Source: Hallerella sp963597395 (GTDB lineage Bacteria > Fibrobacterota > Fibrobacteria > Fibrobacterales > Fibrobacteraceae). Taken from it: a DNA stretch of 64,000 nt. A program made the position numbers and the translations under genes. Of this stretch, positions 18,576 through 26,879 are shown in pieces. Below the pieces are notes generated by a model, which was not told the DNA's origin, made no database searches, and was given only the letters and a program-made list of their open reading frames with translations. Position 1 is the first letter of the stretch; each line of letters starts with the position of its first letter. Where the stretch lies: NCBI GenBank assembly GCA_963597395.1, contig CAVBPX010000001.1, forward strand, positions 45,631 through 109,630, written 5' to 3'.

Positions 18576-18590
18576 GGGAACGTTTCCCGG
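18576..18590 (+). terminator. GGGAACGTTTCCCGG hairpin after the SPOR gene
   Basis: The sequence forms a short stem (GGGAA/TTCCC) 14 bases after the stop and upstream of tRNA-Leu. It lacks a downstream T-run. It is nearly the same as the palindrome at 1712-1727, which suggests a recurring short element. TATATTTA at 18600-18607 may be the tRNA promoter. Confidence 0.35.
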
Positions 18591-18618
18591 AAACAGTTCT
18601 ATATTTATGCTACCCCCT

Positions 18619-18702
18619 GCCGGGGTGGTGAAATTGGTAGACGCGCTGGACTCAAAATCCAGTAGAGGCAACTCTGTGAGGGTTCGATTCCCTCCCCCGG
18701 CA
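18619..18702 (+). tRNA. tRNA-Leu (anticodon CAA)
   Basis: The cloverleaf is complete: acceptor GCCGGGG/CCCCGGC, anticodon stem CTGGA/TCCAG enclosing CTCAAAA (anticodon CAA, reads UUG), a long class II variable arm, and T-arm GAGGG-TTCGATT-CCCTC. The discriminator is A at 18702. The 3' CCA is not encoded (sequence continues CT). The 84-nt length fits leucine tRNA. Confidence 0.97.
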
Positions 18703-18722
18703 CTAAGCATTGCCGAGGATCC

Positions 18723-19496
18723 ATGAAAAAGACTTTCAAAATTCTTTGCGCTCTCCTGTTTGTCGCAACGGCTACGTTTGCGCAAGACGATTTTGAAACA
18801 TACGGTTCAGAGAGCGGCAACTCCTACTACGCACCGTCGGAAGATACGGACGGCGCCAACTACTACAGCGCGGACGATCCCAACGCGCCCGAGGCCACTT
18901 CGGACGTAACCGCTTCCACAAGCGCGACCTCCGACGAATGGGCAGGTTTTGACTACGAATCCGTCGGTCTCACCCAATGGGAATTTCAACAGGCGAAGGA
19001 AAGCGGCATGAGCCGCGACAAGCTCACCCAGCTGACCGAACTCGGCGTCCGCCCCTCGGAATATCTGCAGGAGCCGTGGACACGTCTCGGCGTCTCGGAA
19101 GAAAGCTGGCTTTCCGAACGTTCCAAGGGCCTTGAGGACTCCGACATCGACCGGACCTACCGCAACCAGGCCGGTGAACAGAATTACGCCTACATCTCCC
19201 TCGCCATTCCTTCCTTCTACCAGTGGAAGCACGGCGAATCCGTCAAGGCCGTCTGGATGGACGCCCTCTGGGTCGTCGGAGTTGCAGGGCTTACCTATTT
19301 TGCGGTCAACAGCGACGAGTACGACAACACGTGGGTCTATTGGCTTATCCCCGTTCTCGGCGCACACGTCTGGTCCTTTGCCGATGCGTTCTTCGGAACA
19401 CAGTGGAACAACAACCCGGACGCGAACCGTTTCAGTCTGGGAATAGGCCCGAGCCTCGACCGCGGAGTCGCCGGCCTCCTGCAAGTCCGCTTCTAA
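18723..19496 (+). CDS. secreted/membrane protein of unknown function
   Basis: The 257-residue product has a signal peptide with a cut probably after TFAQ (residue 21), then an acidic, Tyr/Ser/Asp-rich stretch to about residue 70. A middle helical region (LTQWEFQQAKESGMSRDKL) resembles short helical repeats, and a hydrophobic C-terminal part holds two or three probable membrane segments (ALWVVGVAGLTYFAV, VYWLIPVLGAHVWSF). The last residues (GVAGLLQVRF) end in an aromatic, as in many outer-membrane proteins. I do not recognise a named family. It lies between tRNA-Leu and panD. Confidence 0.8.
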   Translation: MKKTFKILCALLFVATATFAQDDFETYGSESGNSYYAPSEDTDGANYYSADDPNAPEATSDVTASTSATSDEWAGFDYESVGLTQWEFQQAKESGMSRDKLTQLTELGVRPSEYLQEPWTRLGVSEESWLSERSKGLEDSDIDRTYRNQAGEQNYAYISLAIPSFYQWKHGESVKAVWMDALWVVGVAGLTYFAVNSDEYDNTWVYWLIPVLGAHVWSFADAFFGTQWNNNPDANRFSLGIGPSLDRGVAGLLQVRF

Positions 19497-19499
19497 AAA

Positions 19500-19847
19500 A
19501 TGCAAATCGAACTTCTCAAGTGCAAAATTCATCGGGCAACAGTCACCGATGCAAACCTGAACTATGAGGGATCCATCACGCTCGACAGGGCCCTGATGGA
19601 CGCTGCCGGAATTCTCCCCTACGAGAAAGTCGGCATTCTCGACATCAACAACGGAGCGCGTTTCGACACCTACGTCATCGAAGGCGAACGGAATTCCGGC
19701 ACGATATGCCTGAACGGCGCCGCGGCGCGAATGGTCCAGAAAGGCGATCTCGTCATCATCGTCTCGTATGTTTCCCTCACGCCCGAAGAGGCAAAGTCCT
19801 GGAAACCGACGGTGGTCAAGGTCGATTCCTTAAACAGGCCGCGATAA
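19500..19847 (+). CDS. panD: aspartate 1-decarboxylase (pyruvoyl enzyme)
   Basis: The enzyme makes beta-alanine from L-aspartate for pantothenate and CoA synthesis. The proenzyme self-cleaves between G24 and S25 (YEGSIT) to form the pyruvoyl group; K9 and the NGAAARMV segment are also conserved. The length (115) is slightly below the common 117-126 but complete. The start codon lies three bases after the preceding stop. Confidence 0.95.
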   Translation: MQIELLKCKIHRATVTDANLNYEGSITLDRALMDAAGILPYEKVGILDINNGARFDTYVIEGERNSGTICLNGAAARMVQKGDLVIIVSYVSLTPEEAKSWKPTVVKVDSLNRPR

Positions 19848-19852
19848 ATCGC

Positions 19853-19860
19853 TATATTTG
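19853..19860 (+). promoter_or_regulatory. TAnnTTTG promoter-like motif for the LytR_C lipoprotein gene
   Basis: TATATTTG lies just after the panD stop and ends four bases before the GTG at 19865. It supports the GTG as the true start of a near-leaderless transcript. Confidence 0.5.
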
Positions 19861-19864
19861 CAGC

Positions 19865-20266
19865 GTGACATTTTCCCTTGCGCCCAAATTTTTGCTCCTG
19901 TTTTGCCTCGCCGGAATTTTGAGTTCCTGCGAGGAAGAGAAGCCCGTTATCCAGGAAGTCCGCGCGACCCCCGGAGACATCCAGGTTTTGAATTCGAGCG
20001 GGATTCCCGGCGCGGCCGGAAAAATGGGAGACTATTTGCGTTCGCAGGGATTTGACGTCCTCGAAATGAGCAACGAGAAGCTCTGGAATTACGAAGAGAC
20101 GATTGTCGCGCTTCGAAATCCGCACTGGGCCGGTGCCGAGGCTCTCGCCAAGGCCCTTCACACGAAAAACGTCATTCCGCTAGAGAACAAGCGCGTCCTC
20201 TTTGACGCGACCGTCTATGTGGGCAAGGACTTTGAAAAAATAATTCAGGCAGGAACACGACCATGA
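19865..20266 (+). CDS. lipoprotein with LytR C-terminal domain
   Basis: I start the gene at GTG 19865, which gives a clean lipoprotein signal (SLAPKFLLLFCLAGILSSC, lipid on C22). The mature part, IQVLNSSGIPGAAGKMGDYL onward, matches the LytR_C domain, a small fold found C-terminal to LytR-Cps2A-Psr cell-wall ligases and alone in some Gram-negative lipoproteins. A periplasmic envelope role is likely but unproven. The frame is open further upstream into panD without a signal-like start. The stop overlaps the rsfS ATG by four bases. Confidence 0.82.
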   Translation: MTFSLAPKFLLLFCLAGILSSCEEEKPVIQEVRATPGDIQVLNSSGIPGAAGKMGDYLRSQGFDVLEMSNEKLWNYEETIVALRNPHWAGAEALAKALHTKNVIPLENKRVLFDATVYVGKDFEKIIQAGTRP

Positions 20267-20889
20267 CAACTGTAAAAAAGCAAGCGGCCGCTACGGCCAA
20301 GACGAAAAAGACCGCCGCCACGAAAAAATCCGGGGCGACCGAAAAGGCCAAGTCTTCAAAAACGACAGCCGTAAAGAAGACGACGGTCAAAAAGGCCACA
20401 GCCAAAAAAACGGCGGAAAAGAAAACCGCAGAAAAAAAGGTCGCAGAGAAAAAGGCTACGGTCAAAAAAGCGACCGCCAAAAAGCCGTCCTACACCGAAG
20501 CCGTCAAGGCCGCGGGAACGGTACTTTTCAATCTTCGCGCCCTCGACCTCACGCTTTTGAACCTCCAGGGCGTCACCGACACCTCGGACTTTATGATTCT
20601 TGCCACATGTGAAAGCGAAGCCCAGATGCAGGCCATTCTCGATGCGCTTTCCAAGGAATTCAAGGCGCTCGGAATTTCTTCCCGTACCGAATACAAGCCG
20701 GGCATCAACATGCGCTGGGCCGTATTTGACGCAGGTTTTGACCTAATGGTGCACCTTTTCGAGGAAGGCAAGCGCGAAGAGCTCGCCATCGACCGTCTTT
20801 ACGGCGACGCGGTCATCACGAAGCTCGAAGAAAAGGACTTTATCCAGACAAAGACGAAAAAGACAAAGGCGAAGAATGAACTCATTTGA
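20263..20889 (+). CDS. rsfS: ribosome silencing factor RsfS with Lys/Ala-rich N-terminal tail
   Basis: Residues about 76-195 form the RsfS (DUF143) fold: ALDLTLLNLQGVTDTSDFMILAT, then INMRWAVFDAGFDLMVHLFEE and REELAIDRLYGDA. RsfS binds uL14 of the large subunit and blocks 30S joining when translation must slow. Residues 1-75 are an unusual, almost pure Lys/Ala/Thr repeat (histone H1-like, AKKTAEKKTAEKK) absent from ordinary RsfS; it should bind RNA or DNA non-specifically. The C-terminus is also Lys-rich. The gene overlaps argS by 14 bases. Confidence 0.9.
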   Translation: MTTVKKQAAATAKTKKTAATKKSGATEKAKSSKTTAVKKTTVKKATAKKTAEKKTAEKKVAEKKATVKKATAKKPSYTEAVKAAGTVLFNLRALDLTLLNLQGVTDTSDFMILATCESEAQMQAILDALSKEFKALGISSRTEYKPGINMRWAVFDAGFDLMVHLFEEGKREELAIDRLYGDAVITKLEEKDFIQTKTKKTKAKNELI

Positions 20890-22588
20890 TGTTGAAATCG
20901 CAAAGGCGATTGCCGCAACGGGAGCCTTTGACGAAGAGACGGCCAAGAAGCTGCTGACTATACCCTCCGATACCGCCCACGGAAATTTTTCCCTTCCCTG
21001 TTTTACGCTTGCAAAGACTTGGCGCAAGGCTCCGAAGCTCATCGCCGAGGATCTCGCCGGAAAGGTTCAGCTGCCGGAGGGAGTTTCCAAGGTCGAAGCG
21101 GTCGCCGGATACTTGAACTTTTTCATCGACCGGGACTTTCTTGCCAAGTCCATTCTCGTGGAAATTTCCGAAAAGGGCCTGGCCTTTGGGCACGCGGCGC
21201 CGAACGGAAAAACGGTCTGCATTGACTACAGCTCCCCGAACATCGGAAAGGAACTTGCGTTTCACCATTTGCGTTCCACGATGATAGGCAACAGCCTTTC
21301 GCGCATCTACAAGGCGAGCGGCTACAAGGTCGAACGCATCAACCATCTCGGCGACTGGGGAACGGCCTTCGGAAAGCTCATCGTCATGTATTTGCGGGAA
21401 AATCGCCCGTCGGACGATGCGACGCTTAACTCCCTGACGGTCAAGGAACTCAACGTTCTCTACGCGAGCTTCTCGAAAGCCGCCGAAGCGGAACCGTCTC
21501 TCGAGGACGAAGCGCGCAAGGCCTTCTCGGAACTCGAAAAGGGAAACGCCGAATACCACAGACTCTGGCTTGCGTTCCGCGCGGCGACCCTCAAGGAACT
21601 GATGCGCATCTACAAGATGATGGGCGTCGATTTCGACCATTACACGGGCGAATCCTTTTACGAGGACAAGATGCCCGCGGTCATTGCGGAACTCGAGGAA
21701 AAGGGACTTCTCGAACGAAGCGAAGAACGCGACGTGGTGAAGCTCGACGAATACAAGCTCAACCCGTGCCTCATCCGCAAGAGCGACGGCAGCACGCTCT
21801 ACGCGACCCGCGACCTCGCCGCGGCCCTCTACCGCAAAAAGGAATACAACTTCGACAAGTGCCTCTACGTGGTGGATCTCGGACAGGCGCTGCACTTTAA
21901 GCAGGTAAAGCTCGTTCTCAAAAAAATGGGCCGGGAATGGTACGACACGCTCGTCCACATTCCGTTCGGCGTCATTCTCAACCTCATCGACGGCAAGTGG
22001 GAAAAGGGAAAGACCCGCACGGGAAAGGCGAAGCTTCTCCGCGACGTCATCGAGGCGGCCACAAAGAAGATACTCGACTACATCAACCAGAAAAATCCGG
22101 ACCTGGAAAACAAGGAACAGATAGCGGAACAGATAGGCATCAGCGCGCTCACGTTCAACGACCTGAAAAACCACCGTCTAATGGATGTCAAGTTCGACTG
22201 GGATTCCGCGCTGAGCTTTGAAGGGGCGACGGGCCCCTATGTTCAAAACGCCCATGTCCGACTTTGCAGCATCATGCGCAAGGCGGGCTACGAGGTGAAC
22301 ATATCGGACGTCGATTTCTCACAGCTCAAGGATGACACCGCATACGAACTCATCAAGGTTCTCGGCCAAAAGGCTTCGAGCATTCGACAGGCCGTCGAAT
22401 CGGACGAACCGTGCATTCTCGCGCAATACGCGCTCGACATCGCCGGAGCGGCACACAAGTTTATTCACGAGGACCGCGTTCTGGGAAGCCCGGAAGAAAA
22501 GTCCAGGCTTTTCCTTGTAAAGTGCACGCAAATCGTTCTCGAAGACGTTCTGGACCTGCTCGGGCTCTTCCCCGTCCGCAACATGTAA
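20876..22588 (+). CDS. argS: arginyl-tRNA synthetase
   Basis: This class I synthetase charges tRNA-Arg. The 570-residue protein has the ArgRS N-terminal domain, the HIGH region in the form SPNIGKELAFHHLRSTMIGN (HHLR in place of GHLR), GDWGTAFGKLI, and a KMSK-like loop KTRTGKAKLL. The C-terminal DALR anticodon-binding domain covers about 440-570. The start lies inside the rsfS 3' end, indicating coupling. mqnC follows after one base. Confidence 0.95.
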   Translation: MNSFDVEIAKAIAATGAFDEETAKKLLTIPSDTAHGNFSLPCFTLAKTWRKAPKLIAEDLAGKVQLPEGVSKVEAVAGYLNFFIDRDFLAKSILVEISEKGLAFGHAAPNGKTVCIDYSSPNIGKELAFHHLRSTMIGNSLSRIYKASGYKVERINHLGDWGTAFGKLIVMYLRENRPSDDATLNSLTVKELNVLYASFSKAAEAEPSLEDEARKAFSELEKGNAEYHRLWLAFRAATLKELMRIYKMMGVDFDHYTGESFYEDKMPAVIAELEEKGLLERSEERDVVKLDEYKLNPCLIRKSDGSTLYATRDLAAALYRKKEYNFDKCLYVVDLGQALHFKQVKLVLKKMGREWYDTLVHIPFGVILNLIDGKWEKGKTRTGKAKLLRDVIEAATKKILDYINQKNPDLENKEQIAEQIGISALTFNDLKNHRLMDVKFDWDSALSFEGATGPYVQNAHVRLCSIMRKAGYEVNISDVDFSQLKDDTAYELIKVLGQKASSIRQAVESDEPCILAQYALDIAGAAHKFIHEDRVLGSPEEKSRLFLVKCTQIVLEDVLDLLGLFPVRNM

Positions 22589-22589
22589 A

Positions 22590-23633
22590 ATGCATCAGGC
22601 CCTTCAAAAAGCGCTCGACGGAAATCGCCTTTCGCCCGCAGAAGCGGAAGGCATCCTTTCCGATGCGGACTGGACTGACGTCGTCCGGACGGCCCATGCG
22701 ATTCGGCTTAAAAAACTTCCCGGAAAGAAGGTCGGCTACACAGTCTATCGCATTGTCAACTATACGAATGTTTGCGCCATCGGATGCGACTTTTGCGCCT
22801 TTTCGAGAAAAGCGGAAGAAGCCGGAGCCTACACGCTTAAACCGGAGAAGATCCGGAACAAGGCCCTCGAAGCGAAACGGCTCGGTGCGGACCAGATCTT
22901 TTTACAGGGCGGCGTCAACGAATCGCTTCCGCTTTCCTACTACACGGACATTCTGAAGATGCTCACCCGCGAACTCGGAATGAGCGTCCGCGGATTTTCG
23001 CCGGTAGAACTTGTACATATTGCAAGTGCGCACAAGTTAACGCTCGAAGAACTGGTTCGGCTTTTTAAGGAAGCGGGACTTTCTTCCGTTCCCGGAGCGG
23101 GCGCCGAAATCCTTTCGGACCGGATTCGTCAAAAGCTCAGTCCCAAAAAGCTCAGTTCGGCCGAATGGAAAAACGCTCTTGCCGTGTGCCAAAAAAACGG
23201 ACTTCCCGGCAGCGCGAACATCGTCATCGGATCCGTCGAAACGCCGGAGGATATCGTCCGGCATCTGGAACTGGTGCGTTCCCTGCAGGACGAAACGGGC
23301 GGACTCAAGAGCTTTGTCGCCTGGACATTCCAGCCGCAAACCGATCGGTTCCCCATTCGGCACGTGACGCCTTCGGAATATCTGAAAGTTCTCGCCCTCT
23401 CGCGGATATACCTCGACAACATCCGGCACATCGAAGTTTCCGTCCTCGGAATGGGAAAGCAAATCGGGGAACTCGGGCTTTACGCGGGCGCGGACGACAT
23501 CAACAGCATCGTCCTCGAAGAAAACGTTCTCAAGTCCCAGGGCATAAAAAGCATTGCCGAAGCGGAAGCGTTTATCCGGGAAGCGGGCTTTGAACCCTAC
23601 CGCCGCGACCTGAACTTTTCCCTTGACCGCTGA
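22590..23633 (+). CDS. mqnC: cyclic dehypoxanthinyl futalosine synthase MqnC
   Basis: This radical-SAM enzyme cyclises dehypoxanthine futalosine in the alternative (futalosine) menaquinone pathway. The cluster motif CAIGCDFC (C62, C66, C69) follows YRIVNYTNV, and FLQGGVNESLPLSYY and the C-terminal DDINSIVLEENV are typical of MqnC. MqnE is the closest alternative, but these blocks favour MqnC. The length (347) fits. A UbiD-family decarboxylase three genes downstream could catalyse the later 1,4-dihydroxy-6-naphthoate decarboxylation. Confidence 0.9.
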   Translation: MHQALQKALDGNRLSPAEAEGILSDADWTDVVRTAHAIRLKKLPGKKVGYTVYRIVNYTNVCAIGCDFCAFSRKAEEAGAYTLKPEKIRNKALEAKRLGADQIFLQGGVNESLPLSYYTDILKMLTRELGMSVRGFSPVELVHIASAHKLTLEELVRLFKEAGLSSVPGAGAEILSDRIRQKLSPKKLSSAEWKNALAVCQKNGLPGSANIVIGSVETPEDIVRHLELVRSLQDETGGLKSFVAWTFQPQTDRFPIRHVTPSEYLKVLALSRIYLDNIRHIEVSVLGMGKQIGELGLYAGADDINSIVLEENVLKSQGIKSIAEAEAFIREAGFEPYRRDLNFSLDR

Positions 23634-23636
23634 ACC

Positions 23637-24563
23637 ATGCGCAGGGAGGTTGGCTTCAAGCGGCTTCTGATAAGCCAAATCGAAAGCGAAGAGGCTCGCG
23701 AAAAAACCGTCTCGATCGGGGCCTATGCACAAATTTGCGACCACAGCCTGGTGCTCGCGAGCCAGTCCATTTCGCACCGAATCCGCCGTGACGACCGCGG
23801 GCCCTACCTGCTCGAAGTGCAAACATCGGACGCCGAAAGGGCCGAAGAGCAGATAGCCCTCTACAAAAAGGAAAATCCGGAACAGAAGGAAAACCCGCCG
23901 CTCGCCATCCGGTTCGAGCTTTCGCCGCTCCTCGTTTTGCTTGTTCCCGTCGCGTTTACGCTTCTCCAGTTTTCGCGCTACGGGAGCCGATTTTATCACA
24001 CGGGAATTTCCGACGCGGAAAAGATTCTTTCCGGAGACTGGTGGCGTCCCGTTACGGCCCTTACGCTCCACGGGGACGCGCATCATCTGGTGTCGAACTT
24101 AGTCTCGGGCTACATCATTCTGAACCTGCTCGCCTTCCGGATGCCGCTTTCCCGCATCGCGTTTCCGCTTGCCGTCGCATCGGCCATCGCCAATTTCCTT
24201 GTGGCGGCAACCGTCCAATCGGACTTTCGCTCCCTCGGATTTTCCACGTTCGTCTTTTGCGCGCTCGGCGCGCTGTGCACGGTCGAATTTCGCCTTTTGC
24301 CAAAAAGTTCGAGTACGACGCTCCGGCGCTTTGCGCCTCTGGGGGCCGCCTTTTTGCTTGCGACGTTCCTCGGAATCGGGGAACATTCCGACATCCTCGC
24401 CCACTTCTACGGCCTTGTCCTCGGGCTTGCCGTCGGTTTTGTTCCGAGAAAAAAACACCTGCTCTGGGGAAGTCCATTTTCGGCCTGGGACGTTCTTCTC
24501 TGGATTCTCTATTTTGCGCTTTTTATTTTTGCCTGGCGCCGCGCAATTTTATTATCTTTATAG
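23637..24563 (+). CDS. rhomboid-family intramembrane serine protease
   Basis: The 308-residue protein has a soluble N-terminal domain (1-95) and six or more membrane segments. The catalytic dyad is visible: S203 in LGFSTFVF (GxS, with F in place of the usual A) and H256 in LAHFYG. The oxyanion region HGDAHHLVSN gives H145, H150 and N154. It should cut transmembrane substrates in the inner membrane; targets are unknown. The placement between menaquinone genes does not suggest a role. The last codons lie within a TATCTTTA element in front of the next gene. Confidence 0.85.
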   Translation: MRREVGFKRLLISQIESEEAREKTVSIGAYAQICDHSLVLASQSISHRIRRDDRGPYLLEVQTSDAERAEEQIALYKKENPEQKENPPLAIRFELSPLLVLLVPVAFTLLQFSRYGSRFYHTGISDAEKILSGDWWRPVTALTLHGDAHHLVSNLVSGYIILNLLAFRMPLSRIAFPLAVASAIANFLVAATVQSDFRSLGFSTFVFCALGALCTVEFRLLPKSSSTTLRRFAPLGAAFLLATFLGIGEHSDILAHFYGLVLGLAVGFVPRKKHLLWGSPFSAWDVLLWILYFALFIFAWRRAILLSL

Positions 24564-24566
24564 CCG

Positions 24567-25052
24567 ATGGGCAGTCTATTTCAAACATCCGGATTCCGCA
24601 TTCAGGCAAGCGAAGCGCAAAAGCTTCTTCGCGTTTTTCCGCTTCAAATCGAAGTCGGCGAATCGCCCTCGATCTACTTCCGGATTGACGGCGACGTCCG
24701 GGTAGGCACTCCGGTTTCCTACCGGCTCGTTTGCGGTTTCTGGAACGTCCAATGGAAGTGCGTCATCGCTTCCGTCGAAGGCTCTTCGTGGAATGCGGAA
24801 CTTTCGCAGGGTCCCTTCACGTCGTTCAAGGCGCGTCACGAGGAATCTCCCGTCGGAAACTCCGTCGAATTTTCGGACGAGATTGACTTTACCGGGGAAT
24901 CTTCCGATCTTTCGGAAGCCCTCGAACAGGCCTCTTTCAAATATGCGCTTTCTTCCCGGGCGGCTCTCCTCCGCGCAAAGGATTCCTTTGAATCCCGCCG
25001 AAAGACGGAGTCCTTCCGTGCCTATTCTTCCGAAAACCTCTCGGCGGGCTAA
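24567..25052 (+). CDS. SRPBCC/START-like small protein
   Basis: The 161-residue product looks like the ligand-binding SRPBCC fold: a strand with VGTPVSYRLVCGFWNVQWKC, then AELSQGPFTSFKARH (the GPF-x-x-H pattern) and SVEFSDEIDF. Members bind hydrophobic ligands or act as aromatase/cyclases; a role in quinone metabolism would fit mqnC and ubiD next door but is speculative. The Ser/Arg-rich C-terminus is unrelated to the fold. It may be translated from TATCTTTA six bases upstream or from the operon transcript. Confidence 0.7.
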   Translation: MGSLFQTSGFRIQASEAQKLLRVFPLQIEVGESPSIYFRIDGDVRVGTPVSYRLVCGFWNVQWKCVIASVEGSSWNAELSQGPFTSFKARHEESPVGNSVEFSDEIDFTGESSDLSEALEQASFKYALSSRAALLRAKDSFESRRKTESFRAYSSENLSAG

Positions 25053-25064
25053 TCCCCAAAATTT

Positions 25065-26879
25065 ATGTCGTACCGTTCCCTTGAAGCGGCCCTCCTTGAT
25101 TTAGAAAGGCACGGGATGCTTTTGCGCATTCGGGAAGAAGTTTCTCCCGATTTGCTGATGGCGAAAATTTCGGAAATTGCGACGAGGGAACAGATGTCCG
25201 CGCTTCTTTTTGAACGCGTCGCAGGTTCCCCGTTTCGCGCCGCGTCCAACATTTTCGGCACAAAGGAACGCATCCGCTTTCTTTTTCGCGATACGTGGAA
25301 GCACGTGGAAACGGCCATCGCCTTTCACGGAAATCCCGTTTCGGTCTTAAAAAATCCGCGCCTTTGGCCCTCGCTTCCGGGGATAGGGCTTTCCGCACTG
25401 CCGCACAAGAGCCTTTCAGCCGAGGTTCTCGAGCGGACAACCACGCTCGGCGAACTTCCGCAAATCCGTTTGCACGCCGAAGACGGAGGCGCCTTTTTAA
25501 CGCTCCCGCAGGTCTTTTCCACGGCTCCCGGCGAGCGGAACATTCTCAAGTCCAATCTGGGAATGTATCGCATCCAGATTTCCGGAAACGATTACGTCCA
25601 AAACGCGGAATGCGGTCTGCATTACCAGATCGAGCGCGACATTGCGCATCACCACGAAGCGGCCATCCAAAAAAACGTCCCGCTCAAGGTTTCCGTCTGG
25701 CTCGGAGGTCCGCCGGCCCACACGCTCGCCGCCATCATGCCGATGCCCGCGGAGCTCTCCGAGCTCCTCTTCGCGGGCCTTCTCAACGGAAGCCCGTTCC
25801 GCTACAAAAGCTTAAACGGGTGGACCGTTTCGTCCGACGCGGACTTTTGCATTCTGGGTGAAGTCGCAAACGGCCTCAAGCCCGAAGGCCCCTTCGGCGA
25901 CCACATCGGATACTACTCGGCAAGGCATTCCTTCCCGTATCTGCGCATCCAAAAGGTCTTTTGCAAAAAGGATGCCATCTTTCCGTTTACGACAGTCGGA
26001 AGGCCGCCGCAGGAAGATTCCGTCTTCGGGGAATTTATCGGCGAACTGGTAAGGCCCATCGTTCCGAAATCCGTAAGCGGCATTTGCGAAATGAACGCGG
26101 TCGATGCCGCGGGCGTTCATCCGCTGCTTCTCGCCATCGGGCACGAACGCTACGAGCCCTATGTTTCCGAGCGGGAACCGATGGAAATTTTAAAAGAGGC
26201 GAACGCGCTTCTGGGATTTAACCAGGTCTCGCTTTCCAAGTATCTCTTTATCGCGGCAAGGGAAGATTCCGATGCGCTTTGCACCCGGAACATTGCGGAC
26301 TTTTTTATGCACGTCCTTGAACGCGTCCGGTTCGAACGGGACATTCACTTTCAGACCGAAACGACAATCGATACGCTCGACTATTCCGGAAGAAAGCTCA
26401 ACCACGGTTCCAAGGTAATCGTCGCCGCGGCCGGCAAAAAGATTCGGGAACTCGGACGTTCCGCGGAAGGCGCCTTTTCGACGCTCGCGCTCCCCGAAGG
26501 ATTCTCGAATCCCAGATTCGTCTTCCCGGGCGTTTTTACGGTCCAGGGAACCTCCACGGCAAACTCGGAAGCTCTCGCCGCGGCGCTTTCCCACTGGGAA
26601 AACCGCGAAAAATTTCCGCTTGCAACCATCACGGAAGATTCGGAATTTGCCGCGCGGACGCTCGACAACTGGCTCTGGGTCACCTTTACGCGCAGCGATC
26701 CCGCAAAGGACATCACCGGGGCATGCGCCCGGTTCACCGAAAAGCACTGGGCGTGCGAAGCGCCCCTCCTCATAGACGCCCGTATAAAGCCTCACCACCA
26801 GAAGGCTCTCGAAGAAGATCCCGCGCTTGAAGCAAAGGCCCGGAGCGTTCTTCACAGGGCGCAAAAAGAGCGTTCATGA
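25065..26879 (+). CDS. UbiD-family (prenyl-FMN) decarboxylase, probable menaquinone pathway
   Basis: The 604-residue protein is a full-length UbiD homologue; segments NAECGLHYQIERDIAHHHE, KVSVWLGGPPAHTLAAIMP and GPFGDHIGYYS with catalytic Arg/Glu positions match the family. These enzymes use prenylated FMN made by UbiX. In genomes with futalosine menaquinone synthesis a UbiD homologue decarboxylates 1,4-dihydroxy-6-naphthoate, and the mqnC linkage here supports that. Other aryl-acid substrates are possible. No ubiX gene is visible in the window. The stop overlaps the next start by four bases. Confidence 0.88.
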   Translation: MSYRSLEAALLDLERHGMLLRIREEVSPDLLMAKISEIATREQMSALLFERVAGSPFRAASNIFGTKERIRFLFRDTWKHVETAIAFHGNPVSVLKNPRLWPSLPGIGLSALPHKSLSAEVLERTTTLGELPQIRLHAEDGGAFLTLPQVFSTAPGERNILKSNLGMYRIQISGNDYVQNAECGLHYQIERDIAHHHEAAIQKNVPLKVSVWLGGPPAHTLAAIMPMPAELSELLFAGLLNGSPFRYKSLNGWTVSSDADFCILGEVANGLKPEGPFGDHIGYYSARHSFPYLRIQKVFCKKDAIFPFTTVGRPPQEDSVFGEFIGELVRPIVPKSVSGICEMNAVDAAGVHPLLLAIGHERYEPYVSEREPMEILKEANALLGFNQVSLSKYLFIAAREDSDALCTRNIADFFMHVLERVRFERDIHFQTETTIDTLDYSGRKLNHGSKVIVAAAGKKIRELGRSAEGAFSTLALPEGFSNPRFVFPGVFTVQGTSTANSEALAAALSHWENREKFPLATITEDSEFAARTLDNWLWVTFTRSDPAKDITGACARFTEKHWACEAPLLIDARIKPHHQKALEEDPALEAKARSVLHRAQKERS

